The notes under the pieces are model-generated. The model saw only the letters and a program-made list of their open reading frames with translations, was not told where the DNA came from and did no database searches. From contig JAPSGI010000003.1 of NCBI GenBank assembly GCA_031177685.1, positions 62,001-126,000 of the forward strand: a stretch of 64,000 nucleotides of DNA, given 5' to 3'. Of the stretch, positions 52,010 to 59,656 are shown piece by piece. The translations under genes and the position numbers were made by a program. This stretch comes from Solirubrobacteraceae bacterium. Its GTDB lineage: Bacteria; Actinomycetota; Thermoleophilia; Solirubrobacterales; Solirubrobacteraceae. How positions within the stretch are numbered: position 1 is the first letter of the stretch; each line of letters opens with the position of its first letter.

Positions 52010-52663
52010 ATGATGGAGGAAGTGAGCGACGAATCCTCCTCCATCCGCAGCGTCAAGATCGACGCCGACGAGCGCGGCGGCTGGTCGTCGGACCGCCCGC
52101 GCCGCGAGGGCGCGCCCCGGCGCGAGGCGGACGTCTCGGTGCGCAACCGCGTGCTGCGGCCGGCCGACCGCATGCGCTACTCGCCGGGCAGCCTCGTGGT
52201 GGTCGTCTCGGCCTCCAAGGCCGACCGCGACGCCTTCGTGGAGCGGGTCTTCGAGTCGCCCAACGCGATCCTCTCGCTGGACAAGGTCCGGGGGCTGCTG
52301 GCCGGGCGCGTCGCGGAGGACGAGATCGAGGCGCGGGCGCCCGAGCTGCTCGAGGCGGCGGTGGCCAAGCGCCTGGAGGGCGAGCACGCCGTGGTCCTGG
52401 CCGCGGAGGGCGTGGACGCCGCGGAGCGCGAGCGCTTCGTTCGCCTGGCCGCCCGCGCCGGCCGCCCGCGCCACCTGATCCTGCTGGAGACGGCGCGCGA
52501 GCGCGTCGCCGAGGAGGACCGTGCGCCGCTCAACGCGCTGCGCAGCGCGCTGGACGCCGGGCAGCTGGGCGCCGAGGGCTTCCACACCGCCCTGCGGCTG
52601 GGCGGCGGGTCGGCGGACGAGATCAAGCGGATCGTCTTCCGGCCCGAGCCGCGCGACGACTAG
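52010..52663 (+). CDS. Degenerate polynucleotide-kinase-like protein
   Basis: A 217-residue protein. An acidic, Arg-rich N-terminal 55 residues precede a domain shaped like PNKP-type kinases: SPGSLVVVVSASKADRDAFV where the P-loop should be, then ILSLDKVRGLLAGRVAEDEI (usually SSDxxRxxLxG), KRLEGEHAVVLAAEGVD and HLILLETARERVAEED. The GxxxxGK[ST] of a working P-loop is missing. ATG codons at 52010 and 52013 are both possible starts, neither with a good ribosome site. It converges with the P450 gene through CTAG. Confidence 0.65.
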   Translation: MMEEVSDESSSIRSVKIDADERGGWSSDRPRREGAPRREADVSVRNRVLRPADRMRYSPGSLVVVVSASKADRDAFVERVFESPNAILSLDKVRGLLAGRVAEDEIEARAPELLEAAVAKRLEGEHAVVLAAEGVDAAERERFVRLAARAGRPRHLILLETARERVAEEDRAPLNALRSALDAGQLGAEGFHTALRLGGGSADEIKRIVFRPEPRDD

Positions 52664-53919
52664 GCCGGCGCGAGCCGGACCGGCAGCGTCTTGAGCTGGT
52701 TGACGAAGGGCGACTCGACGTACTGCGGGCGCCCCGCCAGCTCCATCGCCGGGTAGCGGTTCAGCGTCTCCTCGAGCAGCACCCGCAGCTCCAGCCGCGC
52801 CAGCGCCGCGCCCAGGCAGAAGTGCCGCCCGCCCGCGCCGAACGCCTGATGGTCGGGGTCGCGCGTGACGTCGAAGCGGTCGGGGTCCTCGTAGCGGGTC
52901 TCGTCGCGGTTGGACGAGACGTACCACATGACGACCTTGTCGCCCTCGCGAATCGGCTGCCCCGCCAGCTCGGTGTCGCGCGTGGCGGTGCGCCGGAAGT
53001 GGGCGAACGCCGGGAACATGCGCAGCGCCTCTTCCACCGCGCTGGGGATCAGCGACGGGTCGGCGAGCAGCCGGTCGCGCTGCTCGGTGTCCTCCATCAG
53101 CGCGCGCATGGCGCTGCAGTACGTCGCCTTGGTGCTGTCGTTGCCCGCCGCGACCAGCAGGAAGAACCCCATGACGATCTCGTGCTCCTCCAGGCGCTGG
53201 CCGTCGATCTCGGCATGGACCAGCACGCTGGTCAAGTCGTCGGTCGGGCGCTCGCGGCGCTCCGCGATCAGCGCGTTGCAGCGCTCGAACATCTCCGGGA
53301 CGTCGCGCTCCATCACCATCTGGACGCCCTCGGGGTTGAGGTCCGGATCGCCCGCGGCCATGATCGAGTTCATCAGCCGCGCCCACGTCTCGTCCTCCCC
53401 GGGCGGGACGCCCATGAACGAGCCGATCACCCGCGAGACGACGGGCTGCGCCACGTCGGTCACCAGGTCGCACGTCTCGCGCTCCGCGAGGCGGTCGAGC
53501 GCGCCGGTGGTGATCGCGCGGATCGCGTCCTCGTGCTCGGCGATGCGCTTGGGCGTGAACCCGCGCTGGAAGAGCATCTTCAGGCGGTCGTGCTTGGGGG
53601 GGTCCATCCCGATGAACATCGCCTGGATCAGCTCGAGCGGCATGACCGCGTCGGTGAGCGCGGTGACCCCGCCGCGCTCGGAGGAGTAGGTCTGCCAGTC
53701 CATCGACACCGTGCGCACGTCCTCGGCGCGCGTGACCGACCAGTAGCCGGCCTCGCCGGGGTACTCCGTGATGCGCTCGGTCCAGTGGACCGGGCACTCG
53801 GAGCGCAGGCGCGCGAACAGCTCGTACGGCGGCCCGTCCTGCCACAGCGGACGCTCGCTTACGAGCAGTCCGTCCAGATCGGTCCCGTCCGAGGACCGGG
53901 GTTTCGGTTCAACCGCCAT
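52660..53919 (-). CDS. Cytochrome P450 (soluble, CYP125/142-like type)
   Basis: A 419-residue class I-type P450. I-helix LLVAAGNDSTKATY (usual AGxxT), ExxR in VEEALRMFPAF, and the heme loop FGAGGRHFCLGAALARLE. The AGNDST variant and overall pattern resemble bacterial P450s acting on steroid side chains, terpenes or fatty acids. GGGAGG lies before the ATG. No ferredoxin gene is adjacent. Confidence 0.9.
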   Translation of the reverse strand: MAVEPKPRSSDGTDLDGLLVSERPLWQDGPPYELFARLRSECPVHWTERITEYPGEAGYWSVTRAEDVRTVSMDWQTYSSERGGVTALTDAVMPLELIQAMFIGMDPPKHDRLKMLFQRGFTPKRIAEHEDAIRAITTGALDRLAERETCDLVTDVAQPVVSRVIGSFMGVPPGEDETWARLMNSIMAAGDPDLNPEGVQMVMERDVPEMFERCNALIAERRERPTDDLTSVLVHAEIDGQRLEEHEIVMGFFLLVAAGNDSTKATYCSAMRALMEDTEQRDRLLADPSLIPSAVEEALRMFPAFAHFRRTATRDTELAGQPIREGDKVVMWYVSSNRDETRYEDPDRFDVTRDPDHQAFGAGGRHFCLGAALARLELRVLLEETLNRYPAMELAGRPQYVESPFVNQLKTLPVRLAPA

Positions 53920-53990
53920 CGTGACCCTCCCGAGGTGCGAGCAAGCGGGGAAGCGCCGAGACTACCGGCGCCCCCCGCCCGCCGCCACCC

Positions 53991-54236
53991 CTAGCTGAGC
54001 CGTCCGCTGCCGTGGCAGTGGTAGCCGTAGCGGTGATACGTCCGGTCGCGGCCCCTCTTGCAGAACTGCCCACGTCGCAGGCACTTCTGCCCCCACGGCA
54101 GGTGTGCGTGGGTGTAACCCGAGCGGCAGGTGTGCGACGCCTGGGCCTGCGGCGACGCGGCCGACGACTCTGCCGCGACGGGAATCGCTCCCACGAGCGA
54201 CACGGCCGCCAGCAATCCGACATAGCGCTTGCGCAC
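53991..54236 (-). CDS. Small exported Cys/His-rich protein
   Basis: An 81-residue exported protein starting with GTG. GGAGG lies 7 bp upstream. The signal peptide RKRYVGLLAAVSLVGAIPVA is followed by a short mature domain with five Cys and many His (HTCRSGYTHAHLPWGQKCL, QFCKRGRDRTYHRYGYHCHG), which could bind metal or form disulphides. Similar short proteins occur in this group of bacteria, function unknown. Confidence 0.65.
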   Translation of the reverse strand: MRKRYVGLLAAVSLVGAIPVAAESSAASPQAQASHTCRSGYTHAHLPWGQKCLRRGQFCKRGRDRTYHRYGYHCHGSGRLS

Positions 54237-54350
54237 TCTCGTTCCTCCCGGTTCGATCCGTGAGCCACGAAAGTAGAGCGCTGGCGCCGTCCCCGCACCG
54301 GGGTCGCCACCCCAGTCTTTTGGCGAGCCGCGGCGCGGCGGCGCGGCCCG

Positions 54351-54356
54351 TAGGCT
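54351..54356 (+). promoter_or_regulatory. Leaderless -10 box of small TM gene
   Basis: TAGGCT ends 6 bp before the GTG at 54363. Confidence 0.5.
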
Positions 54357-54362
54357 GTGCGC

Positions 54363-54530
54363 GTGGCCGGCTGGGACGACGACGACTGGGTGGGCACGCC
54401 GCCCGAGGGGCGCTACACGCGCGACCGGGCCAAGCCGGAGTTCTGGTGGCATCAACGCCCCGTGAGCTTCGTCGGGGCGGCGCTCGTCGTGGCGCTTATC
54501 GTGGTCGCGATCGTCGCGTTGCTGAGCTGA
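54363..54530 (+). CDS. Small single-span membrane protein
   Basis: A 55-residue protein starting with GTG. An acidic/aromatic N-terminus (AGWDDDDWVGTPPEGRYTRD) leads to one C-terminal membrane helix (FVGAALVVALIVVAIVALLS), so it is probably inserted with its tail in the membrane. The stop overlaps the next start as TGATG, so it is coupled with the 118-residue gene. No family recognised. Confidence 0.7.
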   Translation: MAGWDDDDWVGTPPEGRYTRDRAKPEFWWHQRPVSFVGAALVVALIVVAIVALLS

Positions 54531-54886
54531 TGGGCAAGCGCCAGCGCCGGCGCGGGCGCGACGACGCACCGGTGGCGACCGACGACTACGTCGACGAGGA
54601 GGGCAACGTCCTCACGCTGCGCCGCACGGTCTCGCCCGGGACGGTCAGGAAGCTGCGCGAGCCCGCCGGCGCCGCGGGATCGTCCGCCGAGGACCGCTGG
54701 CAGCGGCGCACCGAGCTGCTGTTCGAGCGCTTCGCCGTCCGCTGGACGATCGCGGGGCTGCCGCTCATCGAGCAGCGCGAGCTGCTGGGCCGCTACCGGA
54801 TGGCCGACGCGGCGACGCGGCGCTGGGTCCGCGCGCGGCTGGACGAGCACGTCGCGCGCCACCACCCCGAGCTGGCGGACGGCTGA
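54530..54886 (+). CDS. Hypothetical cytoplasmic protein coupled to small TM protein
   Basis: A 118-residue basic protein beginning MGKRQRRRGRDDAPVATDDY. Then VLTLRRTVSPGTVRKLREPA, and a helical C-terminal part (ELLFERFAVRWTIAGLPLIE, LLGRYRMADAATRRWVRARL). The C-terminal helices look like a small helical bundle. Start at the TGATG overlap with the previous gene. Function unknown. Confidence 0.75.
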   Translation: MGKRQRRRGRDDAPVATDDYVDEEGNVLTLRRTVSPGTVRKLREPAGAAGSSAEDRWQRRTELLFERFAVRWTIAGLPLIEQRELLGRYRMADAATRRWVRARLDEHVARHHPELADG

Positions 54887-54913
54887 GCCCGCGGCTCAGG
54901 GGCCGGCACGGCG

Positions 54914-55360
54914 GTGCCGATGCTTGGGACCGTGAGCGACGAAGCGATGGACGTCTGGCGCCAGGAGATCGCCGATTCGGCGGGTCCCGCCGCGCCTGCG
55001 CCGCCGCGCGGTTCCGTCCCGCCGCCCGGGCGCCCGCGCCGTCCCCTTCCGCGGCTGGTGCCCTCGCGACCGCGCAGCGCGACCGCGAGCGGCGTCGCCG
55101 CCCTGGCCGGGGGCGTGCTCGGCGCGATCGTCACCTTCGCGCACGGCTGGCCGCCCGGCGACGGGCTGCTGGTCGCGCTGGCCCTGATCCCGGTCGCCGT
55201 GGGCGGGATCGAGTACGCGCGCACGCGCGGCGTCGCCCTCGCGCTGGGCCACGGCGTCCTCGCCGGCGTCTGCGGCGGGCTGGCCGCGCTCGTCATCGTG
55301 CCGGTCTGGGGCTTCCTGGAGTTCCTGGACTGCTGGATGAGCTGGCTCGCCGACTGCTGA
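54914..55360 (+). CDS. Hypothetical membrane protein
   Basis: A protein of up to 148 residues. A Pro/Arg-rich cytoplasmic N-terminal 55 residues precede three or four hydrophobic segments (GVAALAGGVLGAIVTFAHGW, GLLVALALIPVAVGGIEYA, VLAGVCGGLAALVIVPVWGF). The first GTG is at 54914; an ATG at 54920 and GTG at 54932 are possible alternatives. No family recognised. Confidence 0.65.
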   Translation: MPMLGTVSDEAMDVWRQEIADSAGPAAPAPPRGSVPPPGRPRRPLPRLVPSRPRSATASGVAALAGGVLGAIVTFAHGWPPGDGLLVALALIPVAVGGIEYARTRGVALALGHGVLAGVCGGLAALVIVPVWGFLEFLDCWMSWLADC

Positions 55361-55374
55361 GCCGGGCTGGCGCG

Positions 55375-55380
55375 TAGGCT
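55375..55380 (+). promoter_or_regulatory. Leaderless -10 box of HXXEE gene
   Basis: TAGGCT ends 6 bp before the ATG at 55387. Confidence 0.5.
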
Positions 55381-55386
55381 CGCGCC

Positions 55387-55857
55387 ATGCGTACGCACGA
55401 ATGGGTGCTCTGGGTCGCCGTGGCCGCCGCCTTCGTCCACGCCCTGGAGGAGCACATGCTGGACTGGCTGCGCTGGGCGCGCGAGGCGCTCGGGTTCGAG
55501 CTGACGTGGGCCGACTTCTACGTCGTCAACGCCGGGGTAGTGGTGCTCGCCGCCGCCGGGGCGATGATCGGCTGGCGCTCGCCGGAGCTGAGCCTGGCGG
55601 TCCCGGCGCTGTTCGCCGTCAACGCGATCTTCTTCCACGTCCTGCCGACGATCGTCCAGCGCCGCTTCTCCCCGGGCGTCTTCACCGCGGTCGTCGTGTA
55701 CCTGCCCGTGGCGGCCTGGGCCTACTGGGCCGCCGACCGCGACGGCGTCCTGGACCTGCGCGCCGTCCTGGTCTCCGCGGCCGGGGGCGTACTCCTGATG
55801 GCGTTTCCGGTCGCGCTGATCAAGCTGCGGCGCGCTCCCTGGGTCCGGGGCGGTTAG
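55387..55857 (+). CDS. HXXEE-domain membrane protein
   Basis: A 156-residue polytopic membrane protein with the family signature FVHALEEHMLD in the first helix, plus NAIFFHVLPTIVQRRFSPG, where HXXEE proteins have a second conserved His. The conserved Glu/His pairs look like a metal or proton site in the membrane, but the function is not known. It ends 11 bp before the CPBP protease gene. Confidence 0.8.
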   Translation: MRTHEWVLWVAVAAAFVHALEEHMLDWLRWAREALGFELTWADFYVVNAGVVVLAAAGAMIGWRSPELSLAVPALFAVNAIFFHVLPTIVQRRFSPGVFTAVVVYLPVAAWAYWAADRDGVLDLRAVLVSAAGGVLLMAFPVALIKLRRAPWVRGG

Positions 55858-55868
55858 CATCGCCTTCC

Positions 55869-56678
55869 ATGGCGCGCGGGAGGCGGTTGCTGGAGGTCGG
55901 GGCGTTCGTCGCGGTGTACGTGGGGCTCGGCGAGGCGCTGGACATGAACCCGAACGTCTACCTGGTCGCCGGCATCCCGCTGGTGGCCGCGTTCCAGCTG
56001 CTCGTCGCGCGGCGTCCGCTGCGCGCACTGTGGGTGCGCGACGCGCCGGCCTTCGTGCTGACGCCCCGGGTGGCGCTCGTCGGGGCGCTGCTCGCCGTCG
56101 TCCCCGTCGTCATGCTGGTCATCGACGCCACCAAGGACGCCCCGGTCGCCCTGTACCTGTGGGACCTGGCCGCGCTGGCCGGCGCGTTCGTGGCCGCGTG
56201 GGCGCTGACGCAGTTCACCGAGCGCACCTTGCGCCTGCTCGGGCTGTGCCTGGTGACGGCCGTGCCGATCGGGCTGTTCTGGCTGGTCGGCGTGGAGCTC
56301 CTGGACGACGCGTTCTTCCACCGCGCCGCCGACGAGCCGAGCTTCGACCTGCTCGTCTTCGGCCAGTACCTGTTCCTCTACTTCCCGTCGGTGTTCGTGA
56401 TGGAGGAGGTCGTGTTCCGCGGGGCGCTGGACTCCCACGTGCAGCACGAGGGGGAGCGCCACGGGCTGCTGACCGCGATCTACATCTCGGTGCTGTGGGG
56501 CCTGTGGCACATCCCCGTGCGAGGGCACGAGCCGATCGTCGCGCTCGTCGTCGTGATGGGAACCACCGGGATCCTGCTGTCGATCTTCTGGCGGCGCTCG
56601 GGGAACCTCGGCGTGTCGGGCGGCGCGCACGCATTCATGGACTCCGTGCGAAACGGCTTCGGGAACTTCCCGGCCTGA
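55869..56678 (+). CDS. CPBP-family intramembrane metalloprotease
   Basis: A 269-residue membrane protein of the CPBP (CaaX protease and bacteriocin-processing) family. VMEEVVFRGALDSHV carries the EExxxR motif, SVLWGLWHIPVRG the second-motif His, and SGGAHAFMDSVRNG the third. About eight hydrophobic segments. In bacteria these enzymes process peptides or give bacteriocin self-immunity. TAGCAT ends 8 bp before the ATG. It follows the HXXEE gene closely, probably one transcript. Confidence 0.85.
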   Translation: MARGRRLLEVGAFVAVYVGLGEALDMNPNVYLVAGIPLVAAFQLLVARRPLRALWVRDAPAFVLTPRVALVGALLAVVPVVMLVIDATKDAPVALYLWDLAALAGAFVAAWALTQFTERTLRLLGLCLVTAVPIGLFWLVGVELLDDAFFHRAADEPSFDLLVFGQYLFLYFPSVFVMEEVVFRGALDSHVQHEGERHGLLTAIYISVLWGLWHIPVRGHEPIVALVVVMGTTGILLSIFWRRSGNLGVSGGAHAFMDSVRNGFGNFPA

Positions 56679-56690
56679 CATCATCCCCCG

Positions 56691-58043
56691 ATGGCCCTGA
56701 TCCCAGAGTCGGCCGCGACGGGGACGCACCGCATGCCGCCGGGGCCGGGGCTGCCGCGCGCGCTGCAGACCGCGGGGTTCATGTTCTTCCCGCGCCGGTT
56801 CTTCGATTACTCGCGCCGGCGCTACGGCGACGCGGTCACGTTCAGCACGGCGTTCGACTCGCGCTTCGTGATGCTGTTCGACCCCGACCTGGTCAAGCAG
56901 GTCTTCCAGGGCAACAACGAGCAGCTGCGGGCCGGCGAGGCCAACGCGCTGCTGGGGCCGGTGCTGGGCGAGCGCTCGGTACTGCTGCTCGACGGCGCCG
57001 AGCACCTGCGCCATCGCCGGCTGATGCTGCCGCCCTTCCACGGGCGGCGCATGCAGGCCTACGAGCAGACGATGCGTGCGGCGGCCGACCGCGCCATCGA
57101 CTCGTGGCCCGCGCACGAGCCGTTCGCGCTGCACCCGAGCATGCAGTCGCTGACCCTCGAGGTGATCATGCGCGCCGTCTTCGGGATGGAGCCCGGACCG
57201 CTGGACGACGAGCTGCGCGCGAAGCTGCGGGCCATGCTCGAGCCGGTGGCCCGCCCGCTGGGCATCATGCTGATGCTGTTCAGCGGGCGCCTGCGCCGCG
57301 GCCAGGGCGCCGCGGCCGCGCGCTTCGCCGAGCAGCGCCGGGCGGTCGACGAGATCCTGTTCGCCGAGATCGCGCGCCGGCGCGAGGACCCGGACCTCGA
57401 AGAGCGCGACGACGTGTTCTCGGCGCTGCTGCTCGCGCGCGACGAGGACGGCAGCGCGCTCACCGACCAGGAGGTCCGCGACGAGCTGCTGACCCTGTTG
57501 GTGGCCGGCCACGAGACGACGGCGACCGGCCTGGCCTGGTCGTTCGACCTCCTGCTGCACACGCCGCCCGCCCTGCGGCGCCTGCGCGAGACGCTGGCGC
57601 AGGACGACGAGGAGTACCTCGAGGCGGTGGTCAAGGAGGCCCTGCGCATCCGGCCGGTGATCCCCGGCGTCGGTCGCGTGGTGCGCGGCGAGCCGTTCCA
57701 GCTCGACGGCTGGGTCATCCCGCCCGGCGTCGAGCTCAACCCGTCGATCACCACCATCCACCGCCGCGCGGACCACTACCCCGACCCCCAATCCTTCCGC
57801 CCCGAGCGCTTCCTCGGCCCCGACGCGCCCGACACCTACACGTGGATCCCCTTCGGCGGCGGCACCCGCCGCTGCCTGGGCGCCAGCTTCGCCCTGATGG
57901 AGATGCGCGTCGTCCTGCGCCGGGTCCTGGAGCGTACGGAGCTGCAGCCGACCGCCGGCCCCGAGAAGGTCCAGCGCCGCGCCATCACGCTCGTGCCCAA
58001 GAACGGCGTCCGCGTGCGCATGACGTCGCGCAACTCGGTGTAG
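56691..58043 (+). CDS. Cytochrome P450
   Basis: A 450-residue soluble P450, distinct from the one at 52660. N-terminal RMPPGPGLPRALQT proline-rich entry, I-helix LLVAGHETTATGLAW, ExxR in VKEALRIRPVIPGVG, PERF motif in FRPERFLGPD, and heme loop FGGGTRRCLGASFAL. Its pattern is nearer to CYP110/CYP4-like unspecific monooxygenases than to the other copy. It starts 12 bp after the CPBP gene. Substrate unknown. Confidence 0.92.
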   Translation: MALIPESAATGTHRMPPGPGLPRALQTAGFMFFPRRFFDYSRRRYGDAVTFSTAFDSRFVMLFDPDLVKQVFQGNNEQLRAGEANALLGPVLGERSVLLLDGAEHLRHRRLMLPPFHGRRMQAYEQTMRAAADRAIDSWPAHEPFALHPSMQSLTLEVIMRAVFGMEPGPLDDELRAKLRAMLEPVARPLGIMLMLFSGRLRRGQGAAAARFAEQRRAVDEILFAEIARRREDPDLEERDDVFSALLLARDEDGSALTDQEVRDELLTLLVAGHETTATGLAWSFDLLLHTPPALRRLRETLAQDDEEYLEAVVKEALRIRPVIPGVGRVVRGEPFQLDGWVIPPGVELNPSITTIHRRADHYPDPQSFRPERFLGPDAPDTYTWIPFGGGTRRCLGASFALMEMRVVLRRVLERTELQPTAGPEKVQRRAITLVPKNGVRVRMTSRNSV

Positions 58044-58046
58044 GCT
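58041..58046 (+). promoter_or_regulatory. Leaderless -10 box of DDN-like gene
   Basis: TAGGCT begins on the P450 stop codon and ends 7 bp before the GTG at 58054. Confidence 0.5.
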
Positions 58047-58053
58047 CGCCGGC

Positions 58054-58521
58054 GTGACCCGATTTGCGGAGGTCTGGGCGAAGGTGAGTCCGCGGTTGGC
58101 GCACCGGCCGGGGAGCTCGGCGACCACGCGAGCGCACGCGTGGTTGCTGCGGCGGACGCGCGGTCGCTTCGGGAGCCGGTTCCTCGGCGTGGAGGTGCTC
58201 GTGCTGCGGACGGTCGGCCGCCGCAGCGGCAAGGTCCGCGACTCGCCGATGTTCTACCTGCGCTACCGCGACGGTTATGCCGTCGTCGCGTCCAATGCGG
58301 CCTCGGAGCGCCCGCCCGCCTGGTGGCTGAACCTCCAGGCCAGCCCGGACGTCGAGGCGCTGGTGAAGGGCCGCGATTACCCCGTGCGCGCGCGTCCGGC
58401 GACGGCGCAGGAGACGGCCGAGCTGTACCCGCGCTTCACCGAGCTGTACGCGGGCTTCGACCACTACCGCGCGATCGCCACGCGCGACCTGCCGGTCGTC
58501 GTCCTCGAGCCGCGGACCTAG
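58054..58521 (+). CDS. Deazaflavin (F420)-dependent nitroreductase-family protein
   Basis: A 155-residue split-barrel protein of the DDN family: VLVLRTVGRRSGKVRDSPMF, VVASNAASERPPAWWLNLQA (the family's N-P-W region), and the C-terminal YPRFTELYAGFDHY. Members use reduced cofactor F420 to reduce quinones or nitro compounds. GTG start with a TANNNT box. It follows a P450 by 10 bp, and the two could act on one substrate. Confidence 0.88.
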   Translation: MTRFAEVWAKVSPRLAHRPGSSATTRAHAWLLRRTRGRFGSRFLGVEVLVLRTVGRRSGKVRDSPMFYLRYRDGYAVVASNAASERPPAWWLNLQASPDVEALVKGRDYPVRARPATAQETAELYPRFTELYAGFDHYRAIATRDLPVVVLEPRT

Positions 58522-58586
58522 AGCCTCGCGTCCGGCTGGACGCCGGGGTAGCGTGCGCGGACACCCATCTCCCTGGAGGTAGTCCG

Positions 58587-59219
58587 ATGTCCGTCCGCCG
58601 TCTCGCGGCAGCGCTCGCGCTCGCCGCCCTCGCCGTCCTGGCGACCACCGCCCTGGCGTCCAGCCGCCCGACCGGCTCCGCCGCCGCCACGCAGCGCTGC
58701 TTCAACTTCACCGTCGTGCAGCCCGATCCCCAGGCGCGCTTCGCCGCCGGCGTGTACCAGCGCCTGAACTTCAGCCCCGGCAACACGCTGAGCTGCAACA
58801 CCACCTACCACCTGCTGCGCAGCTACCTGTACGACCCGCGCTCGCTGCGCGGCTGGACGGTGGGCCCGCTGGTCGGCCCGCTGCGCAACGCCACCGGGCG
58901 GCGCTTCGTGCGCAACGGGACGCGCGGACAGGTCGGCTTCGACGTGTACCGCAACACGCCGCCGCCCACGCCCGACGTGATCGTGCGCAACGTGCGCATG
59001 CAGGCGGGTACGACGCGGACGTACACCACGCGAATCCCCACACGGACCCCCGACGTCGGGCAGACGGTCCAGCTGATCAACGGAGCCGGCGCGCAGATGC
59101 TGCAGTCCGGCTTCTACCTGTCCGGTGGGTACACCGTGTACTTCGCGCGGGTGCAGACGCCCAACCTCGACGGCTACAGGGGGCAGGTCCAGTTCCGCAT
59201 CACCACGCAGGAGTCCTAG
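58587..59219 (+). CDS. Exported protein of unknown function
   Basis: A 210-residue exported protein. Signal peptide LAAALALAALAVLATTALAS. The mature part is beta-rich with two Cys (QRCFNFTVV, LSCNTTYHLL), Asn/Thr/Arg-rich, ending in GYRGQVQFRITTQES. TGGAGGT lies 6 bp before the ATG. The TAG stop overlaps the first codon assigned to the next gene by one base. No family recognised. Confidence 0.7.
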   Translation: MSVRRLAAALALAALAVLATTALASSRPTGSAAATQRCFNFTVVQPDPQARFAAGVYQRLNFSPGNTLSCNTTYHLLRSYLYDPRSLRGWTVGPLVGPLRNATGRRFVRNGTRGQVGFDVYRNTPPPTPDVIVRNVRMQAGTTRTYTTRIPTRTPDVGQTVQLINGAGAQMLQSGFYLSGGYTVYFARVQTPNLDGYRGQVQFRITTQES

Positions 59220-59656
59220 CGCGCCGGACGCTCGTCGCCGCCGCGGCCGGCCTTGCGCTGGCCGCGGCGGGCTGCACGGACGACTCCGTCTACAGCGAGG
59301 GCGGCGACGAGCAGACGGAGCGCGCCGCCCGCGCCGTGGTACGCGCCAACCTCACCGCGCTCGCCCGCGGGGACGGCCGGACGTACTGCGGCTCCTACAC
59401 GCCGCGGTTCTTGCGCACCTACCACGACTCCTACGCCGCCTGCGTGAAGCGCTTCAAGGAGCCCAAGCCGGGCGCGCCCGCCCCCCGGATCCGGTGGGAG
59501 GGCTTCCTCACGGCCAGCGACACCAAGGTCAACGTCGAGTTCACCGTAAACGCAGGCGCGACGCAGAGCTATTTCCTCGAGCACCGGCGACCGGTGCCCC
59601 AGGCCGGCACGACGCCGCGCTGGCTGATCGACCTGGAGAGCGTCGAGCGCGAGTAG
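59219..59656 (+). CDS. Small lipoprotein; normal start codon missing
   Basis: The frame encodes a full lipoprotein signal (RRTLVAAAAGLALAAAGC, Cys at residue 20) and a 125-residue NTF2-like or lumazine-type domain with paired Cys (YCGSYTPRFLRTYHDSYAACV). But no ATG, GTG or TTG precedes the signal in this frame. At the expected place, 5 bp after GGAG, the codon is GCG (59219-59221), one transition from GTG. The next in-frame start, GTG at 59336, would delete the signal. It is either a start-codon mutant, a sequence error, or uses an unusual start. It abuts the convergent antiporter gene. Confidence 0.6.
   Translation, partial: ARRTLVAAAAGLALAAAGCTDDSVYSEGGDEQTERAARAVVRANLTALARGDGRTYCGSYTPRFLRTYHDSYAACVKRFKEPKPGAPAPRIRWEGFLTASDTKVNVEFTVNAGATQSYFLEHRRPVPQAGTTPRWLIDLESVERE

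Noticed and set aside
59336-59656. Lipoprotein gene starting at GTG 59336
   Set aside because: This start removes the signal and lipobox that are intact upstream in frame, and it lacks a ribosome site.
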